A stretch of DNA of 40,164 nt from an uncultured Acetobacteraceae bacterium (GCA_903877125.1 CAIRCM010000152.1:1-40164), one strand, 5' to 3'. Counted from the first letter of the stretch, positions 1 to 8,538 are shown. Made by a program: numbers and translations. The notes: generated by a model from the letters alone, not told the origin.

Positions 1-181
1 AGAAGCGCTCCAGCCGCTCACGTCCGGCCACTCGCTTGCGGCCCTCAATGACGAAGGACAACTCAACGCGGGTGACAGCCGAGACAAGACGGGCGGACGC
101 GCCCTCAATGGCCTCGGCATACCGAAGCTGGTCCTCCTCCTCGAAGAGGATCGCCACAACGGCGGACGTGTCGATGACCAT
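1..181 (-). CDS. vapC: VapC-family PIN-domain toxin, 3' part outside the window
   Basis: Type II toxin of the PIN ribonuclease family, expected to cleave RNA in the cytoplasm unless bound by VapB. The N-terminus reads MVIDTSAVVAIL, the classic first strand of a PIN domain carrying the first catalytic Asp. It continues into a segment with SAVTRVELSFVIEGRK, where the Glu matches the second acidic position. About 60 residues are visible and the rest lies beyond the left edge, so the last acidic residues cannot be checked. The ATG overlaps the vapB stop by one base (TGATG), so the two are translationally coupled. The fold call is secure. Whether the toxin is intact is unknown. Confidence 0.85.
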   Translation of the reverse strand, partial: MVIDTSAVVAILFEEEDQLRYAEAIEGASARLVSAVTRVELSFVIEGRKRVAGRERLERF

Positions 182-438
182 CAACGCCACATGCCCGTGT
201 CGTCATAGCCCACAATTTCGTCCGGGCTGCGGGTATCGAAGTCCGGCAAGGCAGCGCATTCATGGCCAAGCGCCGCGAGTTGGTCGGCGAGCTTGGCGGG
301 TTGCCCTCGCCGGAGCCGTTCACGCTGCAACCGCTCGGCCAAAGCCGTCCGCACGGCGTCGGTGAGCGTCTCTCCGGTCAGAGAGGCGACTTCGCGGGCA
401 AGCCGGTCGGTCTCCTTGTCTTTCAAGCTCAAGGCCAT
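181..438 (-). CDS. vapB: VapB-type antitoxin (PSK/Rv0623-like family)
   Basis: An 85-residue antitoxin expected to neutralise the neighbouring PIN toxin and repress its own operon. The N-terminal half (about residues 1-40, beginning MALSLKDKETDRLAREVA and containing TGETLTDAVRTAL) matches the short ribbon-helix-helix-like DNA-binding segment of the PSK/Rv0623 VapB family. The C-terminal tail is acidic and ends in DDTGMWR, as expected for the part that wraps around the toxin. It lies directly upstream of and coupled to vapC, and 68 bases after the helicase gene. The start is set by a GGAG ribosome binding site a few bases upstream. A stabilising role for the surrounding island is inferred from context. 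Confidence 0.85.
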   Translation of the reverse strand: MALSLKDKETDRLAREVASLTGETLTDAVRTALAERLQRERLRRGQPAKLADQLAALGHECAALPDFDTRSPDEIVGYDDTGMWR

Positions 439-444
439 GGCACG

Positions 445-480
445 CTCCGGTGTCTAGAAATCGCCTGTTGATATAGAAAC
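445..480 (-). promoter_or_regulatory. putative vapBC promoter/operator
   Basis: The AT-richer gap before vapB holds two copies of TTTCTA on the minus strand (at 474-479 and 455-460) 19 bases apart. They surround a TATATC that could be a -10 element at 470-475. A GGAG ribosome binding site lies at 445-448. VapB proteins of this class bind repeats in their own promoter, so an autoregulatory operator is plausible. This is a reading of sequence pattern only. Confidence 0.3.
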
Positions 481-506
481 CTGCGCGCCGGGCGGCAACC
501 GCTCGT

Positions 507-3500
507 TCAACCCGGAGGCGCGGCCAATGACATCAGGTCGTCGATATTGAACACCACGGCCGTCTCGGCGAAGCCTGGTTCCCGCTGCGCAAACCGGCGG
601 ACATAGGCCGGTTGGTGCGCGAACCCGGCGATCACCCGCACCACTGCAAGGATGAAGGCGTCCGGTGCGTTCAAAGAGGCCAGAATCTCGTTCTTGGTGA
701 TGATCACGTCCCGTGCTTCGCCATGGCGGCCCTTCACCTCGATGAAGCGGAGATGCCCGGCGCGTGGATCGCGGCTCTCCACGTCCCAGCCCTTCTTCTC
801 GGCGGAAACATCCCGCGGCTCGTTCCCCAAGGCCCGCTCCGCCGCGATCACGGATTCCATCGCAAGGCGTTCGACTTCGGCGCGGGCGTTCGGGTCCTCA
901 GAAAAGCCGGGAGGTGCGCCGCCCTGCTGGGTGGCAGGCGCCCTGACGGCGAGCAAGCCCTTCGGTATAATTAGGGCCGCACCTTTCAGGACCGGGGGGA
1001 GGGCCGTGATCAGGCGCTCGCGCGCCAACTCCTCCTGGCGTTTATGCAGCCGCTCCACCAAACGCTGTGCCGTCGCCTCGGCGTTGCTGGCATTGATCCT
1101 CTGTTCCTTCCCGGCACGCTCTTCTTCCCGAAGGCGGGCGGCCCGCGCGTCCCAATAGTTGATCTCGCGATTGAGGCGCGCGCGCACCTCACGCTCTACC
1201 TTGTCGATCTCCGCCAAGCGGCGACGTTTCACCTCTGTCAGATGGTCAGGCACCAGGTTGGCGATGGCATAGGCGAGCGCCCGGTCTTCAACGTGACCTG
1301 AAAGCCAAGGCGCGTTGATCTGGTCGGCAACCAATGCGCGTTCGTCGGGCGTGATCGGCCGACAATCGAGGTAGGGGGCCGGTCCGCCGTCCATGGCAGC
1401 ACCGTCTTCGCGCAAGTGGATGAACTGCAACCGCTGAGAGACCACACGCGGCTCGCCGGATTTCGCCACACGGCCATCGCGAATGGCGTGCTCCAGATAA
1501 ACAAGCAGGCGCGGTGCGAAGCCTTCATCGGTCTCGTCCACCAGCACCGCGCCTTGCTGCAAGAGAGGCTGGAACCGCTCCAGCACGACATCCACGACGG
1601 CATCGAGCAGCGAATGGCCGGGCGCGAGGAGTTCGGCCTGGGGTTTCCCGGCGATCAACGTCTTGTCGAAGGTCACGCGGGCATAGCGGTCGAGCACGGG
1701 ATCGCCGCGCCCGATGAGCCGGTCGCGATGTTTGAGGATCGGTGGGACACGCAGGATTTCCGACCGGCCTTTCTCACGTTCGGCGATCCGCCCGCCGAGA
1801 TGCTGAAACGCCTCGCGGAAGAAGGCGCCGATGAAGTGGGGTTGCAGGCGGCGGGCCTGCGCGCGCTCCATTTCCTCGCGGATGGTCGCGACCGCGTTCG
1901 GGTCCATCCCTTCCGAGGTCAGCTTCCGTTCGGCGACGAGCCGTTCGATGGCGTCCACGTCCACCGCGTCGTCCACCTTCTGGAACAGGCGGGCCTTGGT
2001 TTCCGGGGCGTCACCGTAGCGGATGGCGTCGATCAGAAGGTCGCGCAACGCCTGGCCTTCGAAGAGCTGGCCCAATACGTCATAGACCTTGCCGCCCAGG
2101 GCTTTCCGCGCTTCCTCCAGTTTTTCCAGCAGGCGGCGGTAGACCTCGCCTTCGCGTGTGTTGGTCGCGCACAGATTCCACAGGTGGCAGACCTCGGTCT
2201 GGCCGATGCGATGGATGCGCCCGAAACGCTGTTCCAAGCGGTTTGGGTTCCAGGGAAGGTCGTAATTGACCATCAGATGGGCGCCGCGCTGAAGGTTCAC
2301 GCCCTCGCCGGCCGCGTCGTTCGCGATCATCACCCGCACGACGGGATCGGAATTGAAGGCCGCGATCGAGGCGCGCCGGGCTTCGCGGGCGATGCCGCCA
2401 TGGATGACGACAACCGCGGCGGGGTCGCCAACGCGGGCGGCGATTTTCTGGTGGAGATATTCGAGTGTGTCCTTCGGCTCCGTGAAGATCAGGATTTTGC
2501 GGCGAAGGCCGGTCGCCGGATCGAGCATGATCGGGTCGTCGAGAATCGTCTCCAGTTCCCGCCACTTCGCATCCTGGCCGGACAGTTTGAGCCGAAGCGC
2601 CTGGGCCTCAAGGTCCCGGAGAATGGTGATTTCCGCCTCAAGTTCGGCGAGGGTCGCCGCCGCCGTGGCCTGATCGGCGATCTGTTCCTCGATCGCCTCC
2701 GCCTCTTCGCCCGGGACGTCTTCCAGATCTTCGGCATCGACGCTCGGCAATACCGGGGCATAGGAAAGGGAGGCCGTTCCCACGTGACGGGTGAGTCTCT
2801 CCTCTTGGAGCCGGTCCTCCAACCGTTTCCGGCGCCGCTCAAGGGAGCGATGGATTGCGGCGGGAGAGGAAGCGAGGCGGCGTTGCAAGATTTGCAGCGC
2901 GAAGCCGACGCTGTTCTGCCGCTTTCCGTCGCCCGATCGATCGGCGCGATTCATCTCCTCGCGGACATAGGTGGTGACGGCCGTATAGAGCGCGGCCTCG
3001 GCGGATGAGAGTTCGTAGCTGGCCGTGTAGGCCCGCCGCTCCGGGAAAAGCGGTGTGCCGTCGAACCGATAGAGTTCCTCTTTCGTCAGCCGCCGCATCA
3101 TGTCCGACACGTCGGCCTTGTGGACGCCTTCGCGGAAGAGCCCCTCAAAACGGTCAGCGTCCAGCAGGCCCATGAAAAGCTGGAAGTCCGCCTCCTTGCC
3201 GTTGTGCGGCGTGGCGGACATCAACAGGAAATTGCGGGTCCGGGTGCCAAGCAGCTTGCCCAGCTTGTGGCGCTGCGTTTCCTTCACCTCGCCGCCAAAA
3301 TACGAGGCCGCCATCCGATGGGCCTCGTCGCAGATAATCAGATCCCAATCAGGCGCGGCCTGTAGCTTCGCTTTCAGGTCGTCGGACCGGGCGGCCATGT
3401 CCAGGCGAACGATCAGGCGGGAGCGGTCTGCGAAGGGGTTTCCCGTGACGGAGTTTTCGATCTGGTCGCGGGAGAGAATGTCGAAGGAAATGCCAAACTT

Positions 3501-4016
3501 TTCGGACATTTCCTCCTGCCACTGCTCCACCAGGCTGCCGGGCGCGACAATCAGACACCGCTCAAGATCGCCGCGGATCAAAAGCTCCTTGATGAGCAAT
3601 CCCGCCATGATGGTCTTACCGGCCCCTGGGTCGTCGGCCAGCAGAAAGCGAAGCGGCTGGCGGGGCAGCATTTCGCCGTAGACGGCTGTGATCTGGTGGG
3701 GCAGGGCCTCGATCTGCGAGGCGCTGACGGCAAGGTAGGGGTCGAACAGGTGCGCCAGCCGAAGCCGGTATGCCTCGGACGCGAGCCGTAGCAAGCTGCC
3801 GTCCGCATCGAAGCCGTATGTCCGGCCGGTTTCCAAAACCTCGAACGCGGCCTCTTCGCCCCGGTAGACCAGCCGCTCGCCGACGCGGCCGTTCACACGG
3901 AAAACGATATTGAGGGCGTCGGGTCCAAAGCGTGTGACCTGAACGATTTCGGCGATGCCGGCCGTGTCCAAACCACGGAAGCGGGCGCCCGCCTTGATGT
4001 CTTCGAACGCCGTCAT
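507..4016 (-). CDS. SNF2-family DNA helicase with C-terminal DUF3883 nuclease-like domain
   Basis: A 1169-residue superfamily 2 translocase of a type found in anti-phage defence islands. Walker A is ADDPGAGKT (about 127-135) and the DEAH box is at 230-233, with SATPHNG at 267-273. The second RecA lobe carries NDAAGEGVNLQRG (about 566-578) and QRFGRIHRIGQ (about 596-606). An acidic, Arg-rich coiled-coil-like insert sits at about 390-490. The last ~110 residues match DUF3883: a GWDVES strand followed by RFIEVKG, an E-x-K pair typical of PD-(D/E)XK folds. It is similar to DISARM DrmD but its N-terminus is not that of canonical DrmD, so no symbol is given. From memory, such proteins sit beside DUF1156 methylases and DUF499 ATPases. 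None is in this window, and partners could lie left of vapC. Its ATG overlaps the stop of a 39-codon frame upstream. Confidence 0.85.
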   Translation of the reverse strand: MTAFEDIKAGARFRGLDTAGIAEIVQVTRFGPDALNIVFRVNGRVGERLVYRGEEAAFEVLETGRTYGFDADGSLLRLASEAYRLRLAHLFDPYLAVSASQIEALPHQITAVYGEMLPRQPLRFLLADDPGAGKTIMAGLLIKELLIRGDLERCLIVAPGSLVEQWQEEMSEKFGISFDILSRDQIENSVTGNPFADRSRLIVRLDMAARSDDLKAKLQAAPDWDLIICDEAHRMAASYFGGEVKETQRHKLGKLLGTRTRNFLLMSATPHNGKEADFQLFMGLLDADRFEGLFREGVHKADVSDMMRRLTKEELYRFDGTPLFPERRAYTASYELSSAEAALYTAVTTYVREEMNRADRSGDGKRQNSVGFALQILQRRLASSPAAIHRSLERRRKRLEDRLQEERLTRHVGTASLSYAPVLPSVDAEDLEDVPGEEAEAIEEQIADQATAAATLAELEAEITILRDLEAQALRLKLSGQDAKWRELETILDDPIMLDPATGLRRKILIFTEPKDTLEYLHQKIAARVGDPAAVVVIHGGIAREARRASIAAFNSDPVVRVMIANDAAGEGVNLQRGAHLMVNYDLPWNPNRLEQRFGRIHRIGQTEVCHLWNLCATNTREGEVYRRLLEKLEEARKALGGKVYDVLGQLFEGQALRDLLIDAIRYGDAPETKARLFQKVDDAVDVDAIERLVAERKLTSEGMDPNAVATIREEMERAQARRLQPHFIGAFFREAFQHLGGRIAEREKGRSEILRVPPILKHRDRLIGRGDPVLDRYARVTFDKTLIAGKPQAELLAPGHSLLDAVVDVVLERFQPLLQQGAVLVDETDEGFAPRLLVYLEHAIRDGRVAKSGEPRVVSQRLQFIHLREDGAAMDGGPAPYLDCRPITPDERALVADQINAPWLSGHVEDRALAYAIANLVPDHLTEVKRRRLAEIDKVEREVRARLNREINYWDARAARLREEERAGKEQRINASNAEATAQRLVERLHKRQEELARERLITALPPVLKGAALIIPKGLLAVRAPATQQGGAPPGFSEDPNARAEVERLAMESVIAAERALGNEPRDVSAEKKGWDVESRDPRAGHLRFIEVKGRHGEARDVIITKNEILASLNAPDAFILAVVRVIAGFAHQPAYVRRFAQREPGFAETAVVFNIDDLMSLAAPPG

Positions 4017-4132
4017 GTTGATAACCCCGAAATCGTCGCCGCGCCGACATCATAGTTTCTGGCCAATTGTGGCGCCCTCGGTGCGGCGTAGATTTCTTCC
4101 ACCGATAGCGCGATCCGCTTGAAGGGGGGCAT
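4013..4132 (-). CDS. small HTH-like ORF coupled to the helicase gene
   Basis: A 39-codon frame whose TGA overlaps the helicase ATG (ATGA), an arrangement usually seen in coupled genes. The middle reads PQLARNYDVGAATISGLS. This resembles the helix-turn-helix core of small phage and island regulators, in which a similar phrase with GVSQATIS is common. No ribosome binding site is evident before the ATG, and the protein is too short for a complete HTH fold. It could be a leader peptide, a remnant of a regulator, or chance. The resemblance was judged by eye. Confidence 0.3.
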   Translation of the reverse strand: MPPFKRIALSVEEIYAAPRAPQLARNYDVGAATISGLST

Positions 4133-4230
4133 GGAGAAATTCGAATTCTGCTGGGAAGGGGTTCAACCACCCGCGAACTGGAAACGCCGAACTCAATGGA
4201 GCCGGACACGTCGCCCCGAGTTATGACCTG

Positions 4231-4250
4231 GTGATACCCCCGTGATACCC
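4231..4250. repeat. tandem GTGATACCC repeat, possible integrase arm-type sites
   Basis: Two identical 9-mers, GTGATACCC at 4231-4239 and 4242-4250, lie 11 bases apart start to start, one helical turn. They sit about 70 bases beyond the 3' end of tRNA-Phe. On the minus strand they read as GGGTATCAC twice. Similar GGGGGTA-type tandem strings lie near tRNA-targeting integrase genes in alphaproteobacteria. No integrase gene is present here. The rest of the gap between 4133 and 4321 holds no gene I can recognise. Confidence 0.4.
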
Positions 4251-4321
4251 AGGACTGTCCGCCGCAGCTACCGTCACTGATGGATATTCCCAGAAAGACG
4301 TGCATTTTCAGGGAGTTAGAA

Positions 4322-4397
4322 TGGTGCCCAGGGGCGGAATCGAACCACCGACACTGCGATTTTCAGTCGCATGCTCTACCAACTGAGCTACCTGGGC
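4322..4397 (-). tRNA. tRNA-Phe (GAA)
   Basis: A 76-base cloverleaf including the encoded CCA. The acceptor arm is GCCCAGG paired with CCTGGGC. The D-loop contains AGCTCAGTTGGTAGAGC. The anticodon stem GCGAC/GTCGC-type hairpin carries loop CTGAAAA with anticodon GAA, and the T-arm contains GGTTCGATTCC. Its 3' end faces the helicase island, the usual geometry for an element integrated at a tRNA gene. No second copy of the tRNA 3' end was seen in the window, so the other attachment repeat, if any, lies left of base 1. Confidence 0.97.
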
Positions 4398-4461
4398 CTC
4401 TGTTCGTCCAACCCGTTGGGGCCGGCGGAGGCAGGGTGATTACAGCAAGGCGACAGAGGGA

Positions 4462-4638
4462 TCAAGACGCTTCCGGCGATGGCGGCGGATCCTCGTCAAG
4501 CTCCTCCGGCGGGCCGGGAATCACGTATTCACCGGTCAGCCACCGGCCTAAATCCACGTCCGAGCAGCGTTTGCTGCAGAACGGGCGGCTGGTTGGGGTG
4601 GGGGGCTTGCCGCAAATCGGGCAACGCGGGTCAGCCAT
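4462..4638 (-). CDS. yacG: YacG family zinc-finger protein (DNA gyrase inhibitor)
   Basis: A 58-residue zinc-binding protein. The E. coli homologue binds GyrB and inhibits gyrase. Four cysteines form the site: CPIC at residues 6-9 and CSKRC at 21-25, in the order C-x2-C-x11-C-x3-C. They are followed by the family phrase VDLGRWLTGEY and an acidic, Pro-rich tail. The start is the only ATG that gives the full zinc finger, and it lies 8 bases inside the end of the RNase gene, so the two are coupled. It is the last gene of the maf-rng-yacG unit and its stop lies 64 bases before tRNA-Phe. Confidence 0.93.
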   Translation of the reverse strand: MADPRCPICGKPPTPTSRPFCSKRCSDVDLGRWLTGEYVIPGPPEELDEDPPPSPEAS

Positions 4639-5662
4639 GCTCTTGCTCCAGTCTCCACGCGGTTCCGGTCAGGGATGGGTCGGATCGTAACGTCAGCGCC
4701 CGCCCGGCGCGATTGGCAAGGTCCGGGAGCGCCACGGGATCGCGTTGCAGCGCCTCCACCACGGCGGGGGCGGCGTGCAAAGCGGGCAGGCGGCGCGGGT
4801 CGGGGTGGAGGTCCCGCACGATCATGCGCAATGCGGCCAATCCGGCGGCGTGGGGGCCGGCCAGCAGCTCATGCAGCGGCGGGTGGATACGGGTGCGCAT
4901 GATCTCGGCGAGGCCGAGTGCGGAAAAGCCGAGGAACCGCGGCCGAAGCGGATCGGCGGCGAGGGCGGCGGCGATCGCGGGCCCGAGGCTGGCGCGTTTG
5001 CGGATCGCCATGCCCGCGAGGTCCACGACGATCGCGCCGGAGAGATTGCGCAGCCGGATTTCCCGGGCGATGGCGGGAATGACGGCGCGGTTGACCTCGG
5101 CATGGCCGTCCCGGTGACCAGCCGTGTCGGTATCGATGGCGACCAGCGCCGGGGTTGGGTGGATCGATATTCGGGCGCCGTTGTGCAGGGTGACGTCGGG
5201 GTCGGCGAGGGCGTCGATCTGCGCCTCCAGCTCGTCGTCGAATGCGGAATCGCCCTGGGTCACGGGCGCGTTGGGGTACGCGGCGGCGAACCGTTCGACG
5301 GCGCCGGGTCCTCGGGCGATCAGGCCGACCGGGCCTTGCGGGACCGTTTGGGTCATGCGTGCGGTGAGGCGCGGTCCTTTGCCGCCGACCGCCGCGCGTG
5401 TGATGCGGACGGGGAGGATGGTGCCTTCGGTGAGGCCTTTGGCGCCCTCGCTGTCGGGCAGGAAGCCATCCCCGTCGGTCAAGGCGACGAAGGCCCCGGC
5501 CATTGCGGGCATGACCGCGATGACGCGCCCGCGGTGGATGTCCCCGACGCCATCGGGCAGGCCGGGGCGCCAGATCGCGTAGTCCAGCAGGTGGGCGCCG
5601 AGGATGGCGGCGACCCGGATTTCCCCGGGGCTGGTGGCGGCGAGAATGCGTTCGCCGCTCAC
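4631..5662 (-). CDS. rng: ribonuclease E/G family endoribonuclease, short form
   Basis: A single-strand-specific endoribonuclease for RNA maturation and decay, probably cytoplasmic. The 343-residue protein carries the DNase I-like catalytic region: IVVDLAGM supplies the first metal-binding Asp. A second Asp precedes the conserved RFLGFSALGLAEIMRTR segment, which matches the FGLLEMSRQR motif of RNase E/G. It is shorter than E. coli RNase G (about 490) and lacks an obvious zinc-link CPxCxG and a long RNase E scaffold. It therefore belongs with the compact form seen beside maf and yacG in alphaproteobacteria. The start is a GTG that overlaps the maf stop (GTGA). Open frame upstream of that GTG is an Arg-rich shadow of maf. 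Confidence 0.85.
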   Translation of the reverse strand: MSGERILAATSPGEIRVAAILGAHLLDYAIWRPGLPDGVGDIHRGRVIAVMPAMAGAFVALTDGDGFLPDSEGAKGLTEGTILPVRITRAAVGGKGPRLTARMTQTVPQGPVGLIARGPGAVERFAAAYPNAPVTQGDSAFDDELEAQIDALADPDVTLHNGARISIHPTPALVAIDTDTAGHRDGHAEVNRAVIPAIAREIRLRNLSGAIVVDLAGMAIRKRASLGPAIAAALAADPLRPRFLGFSALGLAEIMRTRIHPPLHELLAGPHAAGLAALRMIVRDLHPDPRRLPALHAAPAVVEALQRDPVALPDLANRAGRALTLRSDPSLTGTAWRLEQEHG

Positions 5663-6234
5663 GGCACCGGCCAGCCGCAACCTCGCAGCAACTGCGCGGT
5701 CTCGAACAACGGCAGGCCGACGACGCCGGAGTAGCTGCCGGACAGGAACCGCACGAAGCCGGCGGCGAGGCCGTTGATCGCATAGCCGCCGGCCTTGCCC
5801 TGCCATTCCCGGCTGGCGACGTAGACATCGGCCTGCTGGGGCGTCAGGCGGTTGAAGGTGACGATGGTTTCGGACAGTCGTTCGAAGGTCCGCCCGTCGG
5901 GTGCGGTCAGCGCGATGCCGGTCAGCACGCGATGGCGGCGACCGGAAAGGAGCGTCAGGCAGGAACGTGCCTCATGTTCCGATTCCGCTTTCGGGAGGAT
6001 GCGGCGGCCGACGGCCACGACGGTATCGCCGGCCAGCACGAAGCAGCCGGATTCGGTCACCGCGGCGGCCTTGGCGCGCGCCATGCGCTGCGCATAGGGG
6101 CGGGGCAACTCGCCGGGTAGGGGCGATTCGTCGATATCGGGGGAGACGACGCGGGCGGGCATAATGCCCAGCTGGCCCAGGAGCATCAGGCGCCGCGGGC
6201 TGGACGAGGCCAGCACCAGCGGTGGCGGCGACAT
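5659..6234 (-). CDS. maf: Maf family nucleotide pyrophosphatase
   Basis: A house-cleaning pyrophosphatase that hydrolyses non-canonical or modified nucleoside triphosphates in the cytosol. The N-terminal signature LASSSPRRLMLLGQLG (about residues 8-23) is diagnostic. It is followed by DIDESPLPGE, the AxxKA segment RMARAKAAAV, the strand VLAGDTVV with the catalytic Asp, and GGYAINGLAAGFV near the C-terminus. At 191 residues it has normal length. The ATG follows the infA TAA immediately, and the 3' end overlaps the RNase start, so the genes form one unit. Which Maf substrate subgroup it belongs to cannot be told here. Confidence 0.95.
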   Translation of the reverse strand: MSPPPLVLASSSPRRLMLLGQLGIMPARVVSPDIDESPLPGELPRPYAQRMARAKAAAVTESGCFVLAGDTVVAVGRRILPKAESEHEARSCLTLLSGRRHRVLTGIALTAPDGRTFERLSETIVTFNRLTPQQADVYVASREWQGKAGGYAINGLAAGFVRFLSGSYSGVVGLPLFETAQLLRGCGWPVP

Positions 6235-6453
6235 TTACTTGAACCGGAAGGTGATGCGTCCCTTGGTCAGGTCGTAGGGCGTCATCTCGACATTCACCCG
6301 GTCACCCGCCAGCACGCGAATGCGGTTCTTGCGCATCTTGCCGCTGGTGTGCGCGAGGATGCTGTGTTCGTTGTCGAGCTTCACGCGAAACATGGCGTTG
6401 GGCAGCAGTTCCATTACGGTACCGCTGAATTCGATCATATCTTCTTTGGACAT
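6235..6453 (-). CDS. infA: translation initiation factor IF-1
   Basis: A 72-residue OB-fold protein that occupies the A site of the 30S subunit during initiation. The sequence [18 protein letters not shown] at the start and [15 protein letters not shown] at the end match IF-1 over the full length, as do [15 protein letters not shown] and the HTSGK loop. It is the first gene before maf, with no spacing between stop and next ATG. A possible promoter overlaps the end of hisD upstream. Confidence 0.98.
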   Translation of the reverse strand: MSKEDMIEFSGTVMELLPNAMFRVKLDNEHSILAHTSGKMRKNRIRVLAGDRVNVEMTPYDLTKGRITFRFK

Positions 6454-6485
6454 CAGGCCTCATCATGGGGTTGATTTCGCGGCGG

Positions 6486-6514
6486 AACATGATGATCCCC
6501 GCGGGAAAGGTCAA
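6486..6514 (-). promoter_or_regulatory. putative infA promoter
   Basis: On the minus strand TTGACC at 6514-6509 is followed after 17 bases by CATGTT at 6491-6486. This gives a good -35, correct spacing and a weak -10. It overlaps the hisD stop codon and ends 33 bases before the infA ATG. It would give infA transcription independent of hisD. Confidence 0.3.
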
Positions 6515-7800
6515 GTTTTCCCTTGTAATCTGACCGCAACGCTGCGGGCATGGGCTTGCAGACCTTCGGCTTCCGCCAACGCGACGGCGGCGGGACCGAC
6601 CTGTTGCAACGCCGCGCTGTCGGCCGAAATCCAGGTCGTGCGCTTGAGAAAATCGAACACCGACAGGCCCGATGCAAACCGCGCGGTGCGCCCGGTGGGC
6701 AGGACATGGTTCGGGCCGGCGACGTAATCGCCCAGCGCTTCAGGGCAATAGGCGCCGAGGAATGCGGCGCCGGCGTGGCGGATCCGGGCGAAAAGCTGCT
6801 CCGGGTTGGGCAACATGATCTGCAGATGCTCGGGGGCGAGGCGGTCGACGATCGCGACGGCCTCGTCCCAGTCGCGGACCAGGATGATCGCGCCATGGGC
6901 TTCCCAGCTCGCGCCGGCGATCGCTTGACGCGGCAAAGTGGGGAGTTCGGCTTGTACGGCGGCCGCGACGGCGTCGGCGAGGGCGGCACTGTCGGTGATC
7001 AGGATGGATTGGGCGGCCTCGTCGTGCTCGGCCTGGGCAAGGAGGTCGATGGCAATGCGGCGCGGGTCGTTGTCGGCGTCCGCGAGGACCACGACCTCCG
7101 ACGGGCCGGCGATGTTGTCGATGCCGACCCGGCCGAAGACCTGGCGCTTGGCCTCGGCCACATAGGCGTTGCCGGGGCCGACGATGCGGTCGACCGGGGC
7201 GATGGATTCGGTGCCATAGGCCAGTGCCGCGACCGCCTGCGCGCCGCCGACCCGGTAGATTTCCGACACGCCCGCCCGGCGTGCGGCGGCGAGGACGAGG
7301 GGGTTCAGAATCCCGTCCGGCGTGGGGACGCACATGGCGATGCGGGCAACCCCGGCGGCGCGCGCGGGGATCGCATTCATCAGGACAGAGGACGGATAAG
7401 CAGCCTTGCCGCCGGGGACGTAGAGGCCGACGGAATCCAGCGCGCCCCAGCGCATGCCGAGGGTCAGGCCGGCGGCGTCGGTCATTTTCAGATCGGCGGG
7501 GAGTTGGGCCTTGTGGAAGGCTTCGATCCGCGTGGCGGCGAGGTCGAGCGCTTCTTTGAGCTCGGGTGGTATCGCGGCCGTGGCCGCCACGATTTCCGCT
7601 TCGGTGATGCGAAGGGTTTTCGCGGTGAACCGGTCGAATCGGGCGGTGTAATCGTGGAGCGCCGCGTCGCCGCGGGCGCGGACATCGGCGATGATGGCGG
7701 CGACTGGCTGGTCGACGGTGGTCGTGGTTTCTCGAGCCTGGTCGAGCAGGGCGCGGAAGGACGGTTCGAAGTCTGGGGCGGTTGTGATGAGGCGGATCAT
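6511..7800 (-). CDS. hisD: histidinol dehydrogenase
   Basis: Catalyses the last two oxidations of histidine synthesis, L-histidinol to L-histidine, with NAD+ and zinc. The 429-residue length is standard. Family landmarks in order are [20 protein letters not shown], the [11 protein letters not shown] strand, [12 protein letters not shown] (a zinc ligand region), and LAPEHLQIM with the Glu-His pair used as general base. A late [12 protein letters not shown] segment also matches. The gene ends 57 bases before infA, an arrangement common in alphaproteobacteria. The 271 bases upstream (7801-8071) show no gene or clear signal. Other his genes are not nearby. Confidence 0.97.
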   Translation of the reverse strand: MIRLITTAPDFEPSFRALLDQARETTTTVDQPVAAIIADVRARGDAALHDYTARFDRFTAKTLRITEAEIVAATAAIPPELKEALDLAATRIEAFHKAQLPADLKMTDAAGLTLGMRWGALDSVGLYVPGGKAAYPSSVLMNAIPARAAGVARIAMCVPTPDGILNPLVLAAARRAGVSEIYRVGGAQAVAALAYGTESIAPVDRIVGPGNAYVAEAKRQVFGRVGIDNIAGPSEVVVLADADNDPRRIAIDLLAQAEHDEAAQSILITDSAALADAVAAAVQAELPTLPRQAIAGASWEAHGAIILVRDWDEAVAIVDRLAPEHLQIMLPNPEQLFARIRHAGAAFLGAYCPEALGDYVAGPNHVLPTGRTARFASGLSVFDFLKRTTWISADSAALQQVGPAAVALAEAEGLQAHARSVAVRLQGKT

Positions 7801-8071
7801 CGGGGGCGTTTAGCGGATATCGAGGGGGGAGTCAGGTGGGCGCGTCCGAGACAAACCGTCTGCCGCCGGCCCAATGGCCAACTGTGCCAGCGGGCTGAAA
7901 GGCTGACGCAAGGAGGTTGTTCCGGATCAAGATCGAAAGCGGCGGATGATCGCGCCGCGGCTTGTGAAGACGTCGAGTTTGAAAGTCAGTCGGGCCGACC
8001 CGGAATGATTGCGGGACGCCTGGTCGATGGGGCAAGTTCGGGATCCGGGATTTTATCCGGAGTGAACCCCC

Positions 8072-8533
8072 TCACTCCTCCCCGCCTTCCGCCAACCCCC
8101 CAACAAAATCCTCGAAATCCTTCGCCTCGCGGAAATTTCGGTAAACGCTGGCGAACCGGACGTAAGCCACCTTGTCCAGTTCCTTCAGCGTATCCATCAC
8201 AAGCTCCCCGATCTGCTTGCTCGCCACGTCGCTATCGCCCGACGCTTCCAACTGGCGGACGATCGAGTTCACGATCCGCTCGACACGTTCCTCCTGGATC
8301 GGCCGCTTACGTAACGAAATCCGGATGGAACGCGCCAGCTTGTCCCGATCGAACGGCACCCGCCGTCCGTCGGTCTTCACCACCGTCAACTCACGCAACT
8401 GCACCCGCTCCACCGTGGTGAACCGCTGTCCGCAATTGGCGCAGAACCGGCGGCGGCGGATGGCGCCGTTATCCTCGGTGGGACGGCTGTCCTTCACCTG
8501 GGTGTCTTCGGAACCGCAGAACGGGCAGCGCAT
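8072..8533 (-). CDS. nrdR: transcriptional repressor NrdR
   Basis: An ATP/dATP-sensing repressor of ribonucleotide reductase genes. The 153-residue protein starts [17 protein letters not shown], with a four-Cys zinc ribbon (CPFC and CANC) followed by an ATP-cone domain ([14 protein letters not shown]). The C-terminus has the usual [13 protein letters not shown]. The open frame extends 13 residues upstream, but the family start is this ATG, placed 5 bases after the glyA stop. It is co-transcribed with glyA, as in many alphaproteobacteria. The usual next genes (ribD onward) lie about 18 kb away here. Confidence 0.97.
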   Translation of the reverse strand: MRCPFCGSEDTQVKDSRPTEDNGAIRRRRFCANCGQRFTTVERVQLRELTVVKTDGRRVPFDRDKLARSIRISLRKRPIQEERVERIVNSIVRQLEASGDSDVASKQIGELVMDTLKELDKVAYVRFASVYRNFREAKDFEDFVGGLAEGGEE

Positions 8534-8538
8534 GGCCG

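Noticed and set aside
1416-3008. Long plus-strand open frame opposite the helicase gene
   Set aside because: It mirrors the helicase reading frame in GC-rich DNA, and its protein has no recognisable motif, while the minus strand shows all helicase motifs.
507-4016. Naming the helicase drmD
   Set aside because: The SNF2 core is similar, but the N-terminal region differs from canonical DrmD as I remember it, and no drmA, drmB, drmC or methylase is in the window.
7801-8071. Small gene or RNA between nrdR and hisD
   Set aside because: Only short Arg/Pro-rich frames and no convincing structure or promoter-terminator pair were seen.
6550-8421. Long plus-strand open frame opposite hisD and nrdR
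   Set aside because: It is a GC-rich antisense shadow. The opposite strand carries two unmistakable conserved proteins.
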